Assembly: GCF_030506365.1 (NCBI RefSeq)
Contig: NZ_CP073092.1
Span: forward strand, 124,001 to 188,000
DNA from: Corynebacterium tuberculostearicum
GTDB lineage: Bacteria > Actinomycetota > Actinomycetes > Mycobacteriales > Mycobacteriaceae
Length of the DNA stretch: 64,000 nt
Direction: 5' to 3'
Below, one piece after another: positions 18,506-27,757 of the stretch (positions are counted from its first letter, which is position 1; each line of letters begins with the position of its first letter). The position numbers and the translations under genes were made by a program. The notes beneath the pieces are model-generated. The model was not told the DNA's origin and did not search any database. It saw only the letters and a list, made by a program, of their open reading frames with translations.

Positions 18506-19744
18506 ATGACTGAATCAGGACGAGATCCGCATAGGGAGGCCCGCCGCGCCGGCGACGACTCCTCCACTGAATTCGTCCTTGGGGCCGATGGACGTCCCCT
18601 CAAGGATCGATACGGCCGCCCCATTCGACGCCGTTCCTCCGCCCGCCCGGCACCGCAGCGCGTAGAACCCGAGCAACAATCCTTCCGCGCTCCCCAGCCA
18701 CAGCAACAGCCCCCGCGCCGCACTCCGCCCCCAACACCGAGCCGCTACCCCAGCCAGTACCGCGCGCAGCAGCGCCCGCCTCGTCGTACCGAACCGCGCC
18801 CCGCACCCCGGCAACGCCCGCACAGCCGGCGCAAAAAGGTCAATCCGGCCAAGCGCGCCCTCGGGTGCGTTGGCTTGGCGCTCGTTGTCCTACTGGTATT
18901 CAACCTCGTCTTCATGTTCTGGACCGATGCCCGCCTCACCCGCGTCGAGGCGCTACCAGAAGAACAGGTGTCTAATACCGCCGGCACCAATTGGTTGCTC
19001 GTCGGCTCTGATTCCCGCCGAGGACTCAGCGAGGAGCAGCAGGCTGAGCTAGGCACCGGTGGAGATGTGGGCGAGGGCCGCACCGATACCATCATGCTGC
19101 TGCACATCCCTCGCACCGGCAAGGCCAAGCTCGTTTCCATCCCACGCGATAGCTACGTGGAAGTCCCCGGTTTTGGCATGGACAAGATCAATGCCGCCTT
19201 TACCTACGGTGGACCGCAGCTGCTTGCACAAACCGTCGAGGGCACGACCGGTTTGCACATCGACCACTATGCCGAGATCGGCATGGGTGGCCTAGCCAAT
19301 GTGGTCGACTCCGTCGGCGGCGTAGACGTGTGCGTGAAAGAACCCATCAATGACCCGCTGGCCGGCATTGATCTCCAAGATGGCTGCCAGAAGCTCAAGG
19401 GCCGCGACGCCCTCGGGTACGTGCGCACCCGTGCTACCGCCATGGGTGACCTTGACCGCGTGCAGCGACAGCGCGAATTCTTCTCCGCATTGCTGGATAA
19501 GGTTGCTTCCCCAGCCACCCTGATTAACCCATTCCGCGCCTTCTCCTTGGTCAACCACACCGCCTCCTCGTTCATCGTGGGCGATGGCGACCACGTCTGG
19601 CACCTCGCCCGCGTGGCACTAGCCATGGGCTCCGGTGTAGACACCGAGACCGTCCCCATCGGCGGATTCCAAGATACCGAGGTAGGCAACGTCGTCCTCT
19701 GGGACGATGAAGCAGCCGCCGAGTTGTGGGATTCTCTCAAATAG
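18506..19744 (+). CDS. LytR-CpsA-Psr family cell-wall ligase
   Basis: A 412-residue type II membrane protein. A long cytoplasmic tail rich in Arg, Pro and Gln (about 1-115) precedes one membrane helix (about 117-136). The LCP domain covers about 165-340. Its conserved arginines and aspartates are visible in GEGRTDTIMLL, SIPRDSYVEVPGFG and GYVRTRATAMGDLDRVQRQ. LCP proteins transfer arabinogalactan or other polymers from lipid carriers to peptidoglycan in this group. TAAGGT ends seven bases before the ATG and AAGG eight bases before, so either a leaderless or a weak ribosome-site start is possible. A terminator follows. Confidence 0.92.
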   Translation: MTESGRDPHREARRAGDDSSTEFVLGADGRPLKDRYGRPIRRRSSARPAPQRVEPEQQSFRAPQPQQQPPRRTPPPTPSRYPSQYRAQQRPPRRTEPRPAPRQRPHSRRKKVNPAKRALGCVGLALVVLLVFNLVFMFWTDARLTRVEALPEEQVSNTAGTNWLLVGSDSRRGLSEEQQAELGTGGDVGEGRTDTIMLLHIPRTGKAKLVSIPRDSYVEVPGFGMDKINAAFTYGGPQLLAQTVEGTTGLHIDHYAEIGMGGLANVVDSVGGVDVCVKEPINDPLAGIDLQDGCQKLKGRDALGYVRTRATAMGDLDRVQRQREFFSALLDKVASPATLINPFRAFSLVNHTASSFIVGDGDHVWHLARVALAMGSGVDTETVPIGGFQDTEVGNVVLWDDEAAAELWDSLK

Positions 19745-19753
19745 CGATCAAAA

Positions 19754-19785
19754 AATGGCCCTCCCTCTACCGGGGAAGGGCCATT
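19754..19785. terminator. Bidirectional terminator between LCP gene and DUF5926 gene
   Basis: AATGGCCC at 19754-19761 pairs with GGGCCATT at 19778-19785. An A-run precedes it and T-rich bases follow. It sits between two convergent stops, so it can serve both. Confidence 0.8.
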
Positions 19786-19794
19786 CTCCTGTCT

Positions 19795-20715
19795 TTAGCG
19801 CAGAGTCACCTGGCGGGACTTGATGTTTTCTAGCTGCTTGCGCTCATCGGCGCTCAGCTGGGCATCATTAGAGATTTCTTCCTCCAAGGCCTTATCCACG
19901 CGGGTGAGGTGGTCCTCATAAGAAGCGTGGTCAACCTCTGGATCCAAGTCGAAGACCGGAGCGATGAGACCGTGGGTGCGGAAGACACCGGCAAACTTGG
20001 TGCCTTCGCCCAAGTTCAGCTCACCGCGGGCGGCGACGCGCGCCAAAGCGTTCAGGAATGCGGATTCATCGTCATTCGGGCGGACCCAACGGATGTGGGC
20101 CTTGCCGCCGCCGGCATTTGCCCAGAAGGCCGCACCGGTGATGTTCTCGCCCACCTCGTGGGACTCGATGACGGAATCATTAGCGGCGCGTAGCGACTGC
20201 GCAATCTGCGGGGTGACCTGTGCTCCCTCCGGAATCCACCATTCGAAGTCCTGGTGAACCTGCACGTCGAGGGTAGCGGAGGCATCGATAAGCTCCTCCA
20301 GCTTCGGCTCCGAACCGTCAGCCGCGGTGGATTCCAGGGTGGCGCCCGGCTCGTTATTCTTCACCCAGTTAAGGGCGAAGGCGAGGTCGCGGCCTGGGTT
20401 GTGGGTGTGGGACTGCACCTGCAGGCCCACGAAGGCATCGCCGCCAAATTCGGTGTCCCGAATAAGCGCAGCAGAAGCACCCGGCAGGACGGTGGCTACA
20501 TACACGTTCTTATCGCAGCCTTTAACATCAAGCTTGGCAAAAGCGGAGGGGACGAACTCCTGCATGGCGACCAGGGAGGCCTCCGCAGCAAGTCCGCCGT
20601 AGGGGCGGGGATCCTTTTCCAGGGCGGCGCGCTCCTTGGCGCGGGCAGCGAGCTTTGCCTGGCGGCGGGACATGCCCTCAGGCAGCTGTTCCTTGTTCTT
20701 TTTCTTCTTGGCCAT
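19795..20715 (-). CDS. DUF5926-family protein
   Basis: A 306-residue protein found in Actinobacteria and of unknown function. It begins with a lysine-rich stretch (MAKKKKNKEQLPEGMSRRQA), which suggests a nucleic-acid or ribosome contact. The body is acidic and soluble with no membrane segment. Recognisable segments include RPYGGLAAEASLVAMQEFVPSA and DFEWWIPEGAQ. The ATG at 20715 follows GGAGG. It lies 20 bases after glpQ on the same strand. I know of no assigned biochemical role. Confidence 0.85.
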   Translation of the reverse strand: MAKKKKNKEQLPEGMSRRQAKLAARAKERAALEKDPRPYGGLAAEASLVAMQEFVPSAFAKLDVKGCDKNVYVATVLPGASAALIRDTEFGGDAFVGLQVQSHTHNPGRDLAFALNWVKNNEPGATLESTAADGSEPKLEELIDASATLDVQVHQDFEWWIPEGAQVTPQIAQSLRAANDSVIESHEVGENITGAAFWANAGGGKAHIRWVRPNDDESAFLNALARVAARGELNLGEGTKFAGVFRTHGLIAPVFDLDPEVDHASYEDHLTRVDKALEEEISNDAQLSADERKQLENIKSRQVTLR

Positions 20716-20735
20716 GCCTCCAAGATACCTGCTTA

Positions 20736-21440
20736 CTAGAGCTCAATGGCATGTAGGGCCACTTCGGGTTGGTTGGTGGCGAGCATATCTACCCCGTTAG
20801 CCCACGCCCACTTCATATCCTCCGGCTTGTCTACGGTCCACAGGTAGGTAGGCAATCCCTGCGCGCCGATAATTGCCGGCTGCAGCTTCGCGCGCAACAA
20901 CGATACGCCTAGCGCGGTGGGCCTGGACAGCATTACATCGGGACGGTTGACGTGGCGTTCCCAATCGCGGCGAAGATAGATCCGGTCCATGTGCGGCGCC
21001 AAATTCTGCATGCGGCGGATGGCGTGGTGGGAAAAGGAAATGACGTGGATCCGGGGGTCATCGAAAAGCCCCGCATAACGCAGGCGCAGCACCGTTTGCT
21101 CCTCCAGGATGTCGCCCTGCCCGGAGGGGTGCTTAGTCTCGATATAAAGGTGGTGCGGTGTGCCCTCGAGTAGTTCCAAGAGTTCGTCGAGAAGCATCAT
21201 GCGCTGGCCCGAACCGATGTCAACGCCGCGCAACTCTTCCCAGTCCATCTTGGAAATGCGGCCGGGCCGCCCCGCGGTGCGGTCCAACGTGGGATCGTGC
21301 TGGACCACTACTTTTCCATCGCGCGTCAAGCGCACATCGCACTCGACGCCGTGAATTGGCAAATCTAGGGCTTTTTCAAAAGCTAGAGGGGATAGCTCCG
21401 GATATTTTCCGGAGTATCCCCTATGGGCGACAATCTTCAC
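20736..21440 (-). CDS. glpQ: Glycerophosphodiester phosphodiesterase
   Basis: A 234-residue enzyme that splits glycerophosphodiesters into glycerol 3-phosphate and an alcohol. The family pattern is clear: AHRGY at 5-9, GVECDVRLTRDGKVVVQHDPTLDRT with its metal-binding Glu and Asp, and YIETKHP. There is no signal peptide, so it is probably cytoplasmic. The GTG start at 21440 overlaps the ldh stop by one base, so it is translationally linked to ldh. It can feed glycerol 3-phosphate to the GlpD/PlsC pathways encoded nearby. Confidence 0.92.
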   Translation of the reverse strand: MKIVAHRGYSGKYPELSPLAFEKALDLPIHGVECDVRLTRDGKVVVQHDPTLDRTAGRPGRISKMDWEELRGVDIGSGQRMMLLDELLELLEGTPHHLYIETKHPSGQGDILEEQTVLRLRYAGLFDDPRIHVISFSHHAIRRMQNLAPHMDRIYLRRDWERHVNRPDVMLSRPTALGVSLLRAKLQPAIIGAQGLPTYLWTVDKPEDMKWAWANGVDMLATNQPEVALHAIEL

Positions 21441-22387
21441 TAGCCGAAGAACTCTTCCTTGATGTCATTCAGGGTCTTGGCAGAAGCATCGAAACGCTCC
21501 TTTTCGTGTTCACTGAGCTGCAGCTCAATCGCGCGCACGATACCGGAGCGGTTGATGACGGCAGCGGTGCCGATGTAGAGATCCTCTACACCGTACTCAC
21601 CCTGCAGGTAAGCAGATACTGGCAGCGCCACATCCTGGTTCTGGATGACGGCGGCGGTGATGCGGGCTAGGCCCATGCCAATGCCGAAGGAAGTGGAGCC
21701 CTTAGCGTCAATGATGGAGTAGGCGGCATCGCGGGTGTCTTCGAAGATCTTCTCGATGCGCTCTGCATACTCCGGATCCGAGTCCAGCTTCTTGGACATC
21801 GGAACACCGGCGATATTCGCTGTGGAGACGGCCGGCAGCTCGGAATCGCCGTGCTCGCCCACGATGTAGGCGTGAACGGACTTCGGTGCAACATCTTCCA
21901 GCTCGCCCAGCATGTAGCGGAAACGAGCGGAGTCCAGAACAGTGCCGGAGCCGATGACGCGCTTGTGATCCAGGCCGGAAGCCTTCCATACGGCGTAGGT
22001 CAGGATGTCCACTGGGTTGGAGGCAACCAAGAAGATGCCATCAAAGTCATTCGCCATGACATCGGAGACGATGCTGTTCATGATCTTGACGTTCTTGCCC
22101 ACCAGGTCCAGGCGGGTCTCACCCGGCTTCTGTGCGGCACCGGCGCAGATGACGACCATATCGGCGTCTGCGCAATCGGCGTAGGTGCCCTTGGTGACGC
22201 GGGTACGGGTCGGGGCCCACACAACGCCGTGGTTGAGGTCCATGACGTTGCCCTCTAGCTTCTTTTCATCGATGTCGATGATTGCCAGGTGGTCAACGAT
22301 GCTTTGGTTGATGAGAGCGAAGGCGTAAGCGACTCCCACATCGCCGGCGCCAATGAGAACTACTTTGTTTCCTACATGATTTGCCAT
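21440..22387 (-). CDS. ldh: L-lactate dehydrogenase
   Basis: A 315-residue NAD-dependent enzyme that reduces pyruvate to lactate. The Rossmann motif [11 protein letters not shown] is near residue 14. The substrate loop includes [12 protein letters not shown], and the catalytic histidine lies in [15 protein letters not shown] chose the ATG at 22387 with AGGG upstream over an in-frame TTG at 22402. It is divergent from the alpha/beta hydrolase gene over 87 bases that must hold both promoters. It is followed directly by glpQ in the same transcript. Confidence 0.95.
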   Translation of the reverse strand: MANHVGNKVVLIGAGDVGVAYAFALINQSIVDHLAIIDIDEKKLEGNVMDLNHGVVWAPTRTRVTKGTYADCADADMVVICAGAAQKPGETRLDLVGKNVKIMNSIVSDVMANDFDGIFLVASNPVDILTYAVWKASGLDHKRVIGSGTVLDSARFRYMLGELEDVAPKSVHAYIVGEHGDSELPAVSTANIAGVPMSKKLDSDPEYAERIEKIFEDTRDAAYSIIDAKGSTSFGIGMGLARITAAVIQNQDVALPVSAYLQGEYGVEDLYIGTAAVINRSGIVRAIELQLSEHEKERFDASAKTLNDIKEEFFG

Positions 22388-22474
22388 GACCCTATTGTGC
22401 AACTTTGTGGAGATTTTTGCACGGGCTAAGTCTCACACTGAAATTCCCACCGAAATCTGGGAGAATCGGACATT

Positions 22475-24217
22475 ATGAAACGCGCACTCCGCCGCGCTGC
22501 ACTAACCGCTCTTGGCGTAGCCGCGGATCTCACGCCCATCGTCCGTATGACTAGCCGGCAAACCTTACCGCCCAATATGTCGGCTGGAATTTTGGGTGCG
22601 GAATTAGCTACGTGGGCTGCTGTTTCGCCTTCCTTACTGCCCCGTCCGTGGTGGGTGACCGCCGCCAACGTGGCAATCGGGCAGGGCGTCGGGCATCTAG
22701 GGGCGGCGTCAACAAGCTTCGTGCTCAATCGCATTGGCAAGCGCCCGCAGGACCGCCTCGGACCACAACATCGACAAATTGTGCACCTTGCTATTGGCGC
22801 CGGGACTGCATTTAATGCCGTGCTTTCGCTGCGCAACCAGAAAAAACAGGCGGAGTTGGTCAATAAGCAGCTCGTGCGCGGGCCCGTCACGGCGGCCATC
22901 GGCCTGGCCGCGGGCACCGCAGGCTACGGCACGCTCCTACTCTTCGGGGAGGCCACGCAGCTTGCCGTCACCAAACTGTCACGCCAGCTGGGCCGCTGGG
23001 TGCCGGCGCTCATTGCGTGGCCGGTGGTTACCGCGGGACTGAGCCTTACGGCGTTTGCACTTTCTGACCGCGTGGTCTTTCGACGCTGGCTGCGCTCGCT
23101 ATCGCACCAAGCGCAGCGGTTAAATAAGCAGATTTTCCCCGGCACTTCTATGCCCTGGGAGCCGGAGCGCTCCGGCAGTCCGTGGTCGCTCGAGCCGTGG
23201 TCGGCATTGGGACAACAGGGACGCCGCTTTGTCTCCAATGGCCCCCGCGCCCGCGATATCCGCACAGTGACGGGAATCGATGCAAAGGAACCCATCCGTA
23301 TCTACGCCGGATACATACCAGGGCGCTCCTTCCAGCAATCTGCGGAAAAGATCCGCGCCGAACTCGAACGCACCGGTGCCCTGCGGCGCGAAACTATAGT
23401 CATCCAAATGCCCGCCGGCTCGGGATGGATCAATAACTGGGGTGCGTGCTCCTATGAGTTTTTGACCGGTGGTGATTGCGTCACCGTCACCATGCAGTAT
23501 TCCTACCTGCCTTCAGTTTTTTCCTACCTCGTGGATAAGAACGCGCCGAAGCAGGCGGCTCGTGAATTGATTCGGGTGATACAAGAAGAAATAGATCGAT
23601 TGCCGGAAGAAAACCGTCCGCAGCTTTATTTCGCAGGTGAATCGCTTGGCGCCTACGCCATTATGGATAACTACCATAATGCGGAAGACCTACTTTCCGC
23701 GTGCAATGGCGCGGTCTTTTCTGGGCCTCCGCGCATGACGCACTTTACTCAGCGCCTGCGCCGGGATATTGGTTCCCTAGAACGCCTGCCCGTTATCGAT
23801 GGTGGCAAGCATGTGCGCTACGCCGCGGCCCCTGACCATACGCTGCACGACGCCTTTGGCAATGACTACGCCCATACCTGGCGCCGGCCCCGCATGCTCA
23901 TTGCCCAGCATGCTTCCGACGCCATCGTGTGGTGGGATCTCAACCTTCTCGTGCGCAGGCCCACCTGGATTCATGAACCGCAGCCGGAAGCGCTGCACGC
24001 GGATACCTTCCGGCAGCTACACTGGGTGCCTTTTATTACCTGGTGGCAAATTGGCTTGGACCAGATCAATTCCCTCAACGTCCCTGGCGGGCACGGACAC
24101 AACTATTTTAAGGAAATGCTCTGGTATTGGGATGAGGTCTTAGGGTCCCAATCGCGCCAATCGCTCACGCCGAAGTTGGCCAAGAAGATTGCCCGCTTTA
24201 TCCGGCGCGACGCTTAG
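22475..24217 (+). CDS. Membrane alpha/beta-hydrolase family protein
   Basis: A 580-residue actinobacterial protein. The N-terminal half (about 1-240) is a membrane domain with several hydrophobic segments, as in the Abhydrolase_9 N-terminal family. The C-terminal half is an alpha/beta hydrolase with a nucleophile elbow GESLG (FAGESLGAYAIM, about residue 390) and conserved stretches SGWINNWGACSYEFLTGGDC and GHGHNYF. The substrate is unknown; lipids are plausible given the membrane part. A GGGAG lies ten bases before the ATG. Its TAG overlaps the msrA stop as TTAG. Confidence 0.85.
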   Translation: MKRALRRAALTALGVAADLTPIVRMTSRQTLPPNMSAGILGAELATWAAVSPSLLPRPWWVTAANVAIGQGVGHLGAASTSFVLNRIGKRPQDRLGPQHRQIVHLAIGAGTAFNAVLSLRNQKKQAELVNKQLVRGPVTAAIGLAAGTAGYGTLLLFGEATQLAVTKLSRQLGRWVPALIAWPVVTAGLSLTAFALSDRVVFRRWLRSLSHQAQRLNKQIFPGTSMPWEPERSGSPWSLEPWSALGQQGRRFVSNGPRARDIRTVTGIDAKEPIRIYAGYIPGRSFQQSAEKIRAELERTGALRRETIVIQMPAGSGWINNWGACSYEFLTGGDCVTVTMQYSYLPSVFSYLVDKNAPKQAARELIRVIQEEIDRLPEENRPQLYFAGESLGAYAIMDNYHNAEDLLSACNGAVFSGPPRMTHFTQRLRRDIGSLERLPVIDGGKHVRYAAAPDHTLHDAFGNDYAHTWRRPRMLIAQHASDAIVWWDLNLLVRRPTWIHEPQPEALHADTFRQLHWVPFITWWQIGLDQINSLNVPGGHGHNYFKEMLWYWDEVLGSQSRQSLTPKLAKKIARFIRRDA

Positions 24218-24861
24218 TCGCATTTCACCCCAGTACTGTGATGCGGGCAGTACCCATTGGGCACCTTATATAGGTACTGCTGATGCTCATCCTCAGCCAG
24301 GTAGTACTCCCCAGAATCAGTTTCGGAGAGGAATTTGACCTCCGTGGTGGTATCCCCGAATCCGAATTCCTTGAGTTTTTCTGCATAGGAATCCACGATG
24401 CCCTGGATTTCTGCCCGCTCTTCCTCCGTGCGTGGGTAGAAAGCAGAGCGGTACTGCGTTCCCACATCGTTGCCCTGGCGGAAGCCCTGCGTGGGATCGT
24501 GCGCTTCTAGAGCCTGTACGACAAGAGCACGCAGGCTGATGCGCTGCGGGTCATAGACCACCTCCACTACCTCGGCGTGGTTGGTTAGCCCACGGCACAC
24601 CTCGTAGTACGTGGGATTCGGGGTGGTACCGCCCGCATAGCCCACCGAGGTGGATTCCACGCCTTCGGTCTCCCAAAACATCTTCTCCGCGCCCCAGAAA
24701 CATCCCAACGCAATGAGAATGGAACGCTGCCCGTCCTTCCACGGTCCGGTAATCGGTGTCCCTAGAACGGCGTGCGGGGCAGGGGCTAGGATCGGCTCGG
24801 ATCGACCCGGCAGAGCCTCGTCTGCAGTCACGAGCTTGGGCTCCGGCTTAAACATCCACAT
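24214..24861 (-). CDS. msrA: Peptide methionine sulfoxide reductase MsrA
   Basis: A 215-residue enzyme that reduces methionine-S-sulfoxide in proteins and free form. The catalytic cysteine is Cys54 in ALGCFWGAEKMFW. GYAGGTTPNPTYYEVC, GHAEVV-like NHAEVVEVVYDP, and YRSAFYPRTEEE are typical. It has an N-terminal extension of about 45 residues before the core, and a C-terminal cysteine two residues from the end (VKCD) that may act as resolving residue. The ATG at 24861 has GGAG. It is divergent from sodA, and both protect against oxidation. Confidence 0.95.
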   Translation of the reverse strand: MWMFKPEPKLVTADEALPGRSEPILAPAPHAVLGTPITGPWKDGQRSILIALGCFWGAEKMFWETEGVESTSVGYAGGTTPNPTYYEVCRGLTNHAEVVEVVYDPQRISLRALVVQALEAHDPTQGFRQGNDVGTQYRSAFYPRTEEERAEIQGIVDSYAEKLKEFGFGDTTTEVKFLSETDSGEYYLAEDEHQQYLYKVPNGYCPHHSTGVKCD

Positions 24862-25025
24862 GAGGTATAGCTCCTTCCTTATTCCTTTTTCCCAACGTCG
24901 TACTGCGAAAAGCTATTCCGCGGCCAGTTAATATTCGCGCTAGTTCCACAATTCGAATTAATCATGGCGAAATCTTTCAACCGTGCCTATCATCGGGACA
25001 CGTACCCGAAGAAAGGATTTAACAA
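24862..25025. promoter_or_regulatory. Divergent msrA/sodA control region
   Basis: This 164-base AT-rich region must carry promoters for both oxidative-stress genes. It contains a perfect 10-base palindrome AATTCGAATT at 24950-24959 that could be a regulator half-site pair. No known operator is assigned. Confidence 0.4.
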
Positions 25026-25628
25026 ATGGCTGTTTACGAACTTCCTGACCTCCCATACGCATTCGACGCACTGGAGCCACACATCTCCGCAGAGATCATG
25101 GAGCTCCACCACGATAAGCACCACGCAACCTACGTTGCTGGCGCTAACGCTGCACTCGAGGCACTCGAGGAAGAGCGCAACGGCGAGGCTAACCCGGATC
25201 GCATCCGCGCCCTCTCCAAGAACTTGGCATTTAACCTGGGTGGCCACACCAACCACTCCATCTTCTGGAAGAACCTGTCCCCGAACGGTGGCGGCGAGCC
25301 TACCGGCGAGCTGGCAGAGGCCATCAACCGCGACTTCGGCTCCTTTGAGAAGTTCAAGGCTCACTTCTCCGCCGCTGCTACCTCCCTGCAGGGCTCCGGC
25401 TGGGCCGTTCTGGGCTACGACCACATTGCTGGCCGCCTGATCATCGAGCAGCTGACTGACCAGCAGGGTAATACCTCCATCAACTTCACCCCGCTGCTGA
25501 TGCTGGATATGTGGGAGCACGCTTTCTACCTGCAGTACAAGAACGTTAAGGCTGACTACGTTAAGGCCGTATGGAACGTCTTCAACTGGGATGACGTTGC
25601 TGAGCGTTTCGCTGCAGCCACCAAGTAA
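25026..25628 (+). CDS. sodA: Superoxide dismutase, Mn/Fe type
   Basis: A 200-residue cytoplasmic enzyme. Metal ligands fit His28 ([13 protein letters not shown]), the histidine in [10 protein letters not shown], and the Asp and His of [25 protein letters not shown] and [15 protein letters not shown] surround the active site. I assign manganese as likely from the corynebacterial relative, since the sequence alone does not settle the metal. AAAGGA lies well placed before the ATG. A strong terminator follows. Confidence 0.96.
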   Translation: MAVYELPDLPYAFDALEPHISAEIMELHHDKHHATYVAGANAALEALEEERNGEANPDRIRALSKNLAFNLGGHTNHSIFWKNLSPNGGGEPTGELAEAINRDFGSFEKFKAHFSAAATSLQGSGWAVLGYDHIAGRLIIEQLTDQQGNTSINFTPLLMLDMWEHAFYLQYKNVKADYVKAVWNVFNWDDVAERFAAATK

Positions 25629-25646
25629 CTCCTTGTAGTTACTTCG

Positions 25647-25664
25647 GCCGCCCTCCGGGGCGGC
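25647..25664 (+). terminator. Terminator of sodA
   Basis: A perfect 7-base GC stem (GCCGCCC with GGGCGGC) with a 4-base loop is followed by TTTTTC. It lies 19 bases past the sodA stop and between convergent genes. Confidence 0.92.
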
Positions 25665-25669
25665 TTTTT

Positions 25670-26524
25670 CTATGCCCGGATAAATTCCCGGAATTGCCGC
25701 ACTGGGGGTGCATCATCCCCGGCGCGCCACACCAAACCGAGCTCGCGGTACGCTGGCGGCGTGAGGGGGATCAGGCTCCCCACCTGCAGATAGGGATCAT
25801 CCAGCGGCAAAAGCGCCACCCCGAGTCCTGCCGCTACCAGCCCCGCAACTGTAGTAAGCTCCATCGATTCGAAGACGAGGTGGGGGCTAAAGCCAGCGTC
25901 TTCTGCAAGGGCATCGAGAAGCATGCGCGTGCCATAGCCCGGGAGCATGCCGATGAACGGTTCTGCAGCGAATTCCGCTAGCTTCACCTCCCTCCGGTTC
26001 GCTGCCCAATGGCCTTCCGGCACCGCAAGGCCTAGTCGCTGCACCTTTATCTGGTGCCAGCCCAGGGCTGCATCAGGACGCGGGCCCACGAGGGCAAGGT
26101 CGGATTCGCCGTTTTCCACCCTGCTCACCAGCTCCTGCGCCGCGCCTTGATGCAGTCGAATATCCACGTGCGGGTGCTGCGCACGATAGCTCTTGAGCAG
26201 GTCCGGAACCAGCCAGGTGCCCAGCGAGTGCATGAAATCTAGGCGCACGGTGCCGCGTTCTGGATCCATGAGCCGGGCAACATCGTCTCGCCCTACTTGG
26301 TAGGCGCGGAGCATGTCCCGCCCGGCTGCAGCGAAGGCCCTCCCGCGCGAATTCACGTGTAGGGTGCGCCCAGTGCGCTCGAAAAGGCGAGCGCCAAGAC
26401 TAGCTTCTACGCGCTGTACGCGGCGGGTCAGCGCGGATTGGGAGATCCCCAGTTCATCGGCCGCAGCGCCCACGCGACCATGATCCACCACGGCGAGGAA
26501 GCCGCGAACATCCTCCACATTCAT
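25670..26524 (-). CDS. LysR-family transcriptional regulator
   Basis: A 284-residue regulator. The winged helix-turn-helix is N-terminal (about 1-60: VEDVRGFLAVVDHGRVGAAADELGISQSALTRRVQRVEASLGARLFERTGRTL, described here in parts only: GISQSALTRRVQ and LGARLFERTGR). The effector domain covers about 85-284. The ATG at 26524 follows GGAG. It is divergent from an MFS transporter gene over about 100 bases, so it probably controls that exporter. The ligand is unknown. Confidence 0.9.
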   Translation of the reverse strand: MNVEDVRGFLAVVDHGRVGAAADELGISQSALTRRVQRVEASLGARLFERTGRTLHVNSRGRAFAAAGRDMLRAYQVGRDDVARLMDPERGTVRLDFMHSLGTWLVPDLLKSYRAQHPHVDIRLHQGAAQELVSRVENGESDLALVGPRPDAALGWHQIKVQRLGLAVPEGHWAANRREVKLAEFAAEPFIGMLPGYGTRMLLDALAEDAGFSPHLVFESMELTTVAGLVAAGLGVALLPLDDPYLQVGSLIPLTPPAYRELGLVWRAGDDAPPVRQFREFIRA

Positions 26525-26625
26525 GCATACTCCGCATCGATTAGTGTGATTTTCCACATTTTACACATGCTGCATGTCCGGGCAGGCTAAATGACAGGAC
26601 TCGAACGCGGCGCGCTACGGTAGCC

Positions 26626-27747
26626 ATGCTCCTTGTGGGCTTGGCTATATTCTCCAGCCTGTATTCCACCCAAGCCATTCTTCCCACGCTGGTAGACAAC
26701 ATGGGCCTTTCTTCCGCCGAAGCGGCCATGACCGTATCGGCCGCTACGGGCGCGCTGGCCCTATGCGTGGTGCCCGCATCGATCCTCTCCGAGCGCTTCG
26801 GCCGCGGACGTATCCTGCTGATTTCGGCCGTTGCCGCGACCGGCGTGGGGCTCATTGTGCCCCTCGCCCAGGAGGGATGGCAGCTCATCGTGGTGCGCGG
26901 CCTGCAGGGTGCGCTGCTGTCCGGCGCCCCCGCCACGGCAATGGCATGGCTTTCTGAAGAACTCGATGACAAAGCCCTGCCGCGAGCCATGGGCCTATAC
27001 ATTGCAGGCACCTCCGTCGGTGGCCTTATCGGCCGCCTCATCCCCACCGGACTGGTGGAGATTTCCACGTGGCGCTGGGCGCTCTTCGGCTCGGCACTGG
27101 TCTCACTCGCCTTTGCCATTACGGCTTGGCTGCTGCTTCCTACCCAACGCAATTTCCGGCCTAAATCCATCCATCTCAAGACCGAAAGCCGGGCACTCTT
27201 GGGCCATTGGGGCAACCGGGATTTGGCCTTGCTGTTTCTCACCGCATTCCTGTCCATGGGCACGTTTGTCTCCATGTATAACTTCTTAACCTTCCGGCTC
27301 ATCGATGATTTTGGTCTGGCGCCTTCGCTCGCCGGCTTGGCTTTCCTCTTCTACCTTTCTGGCACCTGGTCCTCGGCTCGGGCTGGAGCGCTGGTGGCCC
27401 GAATCGGCCACGGGAAGACCCTGTGCGGCTCGGCTGCACTTTTTACTGCGGGCATCGCGTTCTGCGCCGGTAACCTTCCGCTGACGCTTCTCGGCATGAT
27501 CGCCTTTACCGTGGGCTTTTTCGCCGTACACTCCACCGCCTCCGGGTGGGTGGGCCAAATTGCCACCCACGACCGCGCGGAGGCTTCCTCAATGTACGTG
27601 TTCTGCTATTACTTTGGCTCTTCTGTGGTGGGCGCATGTGCCGGCCTGCTTTTCGACGCCCTGTCGTGGCCCCTCTTCATTGCCTTCTTCACCGCCGTAG
27701 CCCTCGCCCTTACTGCGCTGACTTGGACCAAGATTAAAACCGACTAA
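26626..27747 (+). CDS. MFS transporter, drug-exporter type
   Basis: A 373-residue membrane protein with about 12 hydrophobic segments. Family features include LYSTQAILPTLV in the first segment, the motif-A-like loop ERFGRGRIL, and GSALVSLAFAI. The first membrane helix begins right at the proposed ATG (26626), which has no ribosome site. The frame continues upstream with basic residues (RTRTRRATVA) typical of an MFS N-terminus but without a usual start codon. The true start may be non-standard. It is divergent from a LysR regulator, its likely controller. Substrate unknown. Confidence 0.82.
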   Translation: MLLVGLAIFSSLYSTQAILPTLVDNMGLSSAEAAMTVSAATGALALCVVPASILSERFGRGRILLISAVAATGVGLIVPLAQEGWQLIVVRGLQGALLSGAPATAMAWLSEELDDKALPRAMGLYIAGTSVGGLIGRLIPTGLVEISTWRWALFGSALVSLAFAITAWLLLPTQRNFRPKSIHLKTESRALLGHWGNRDLALLFLTAFLSMGTFVSMYNFLTFRLIDDFGLAPSLAGLAFLFYLSGTWSSARAGALVARIGHGKTLCGSAALFTAGIAFCAGNLPLTLLGMIAFTVGFFAVHSTASGWVGQIATHDRAEASSMYVFCYYFGSSVVGACAGLLFDALSWPLFIAFFTAVALALTALTWTKIKTD

Positions 27748-27757
27748 AATCGGTTTT
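27736..27757 (+). terminator. Hairpin between the MFS gene and the next start codon
   Basis: AAAACCGA at 27736-27743 pairs perfectly with TCGGTTTT at 27750-27757. It spans the MFS stop codon and ends on the base before the ATG at 27758. It could terminate the MFS transcript or limit translation of the next gene. Confidence 0.5.
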
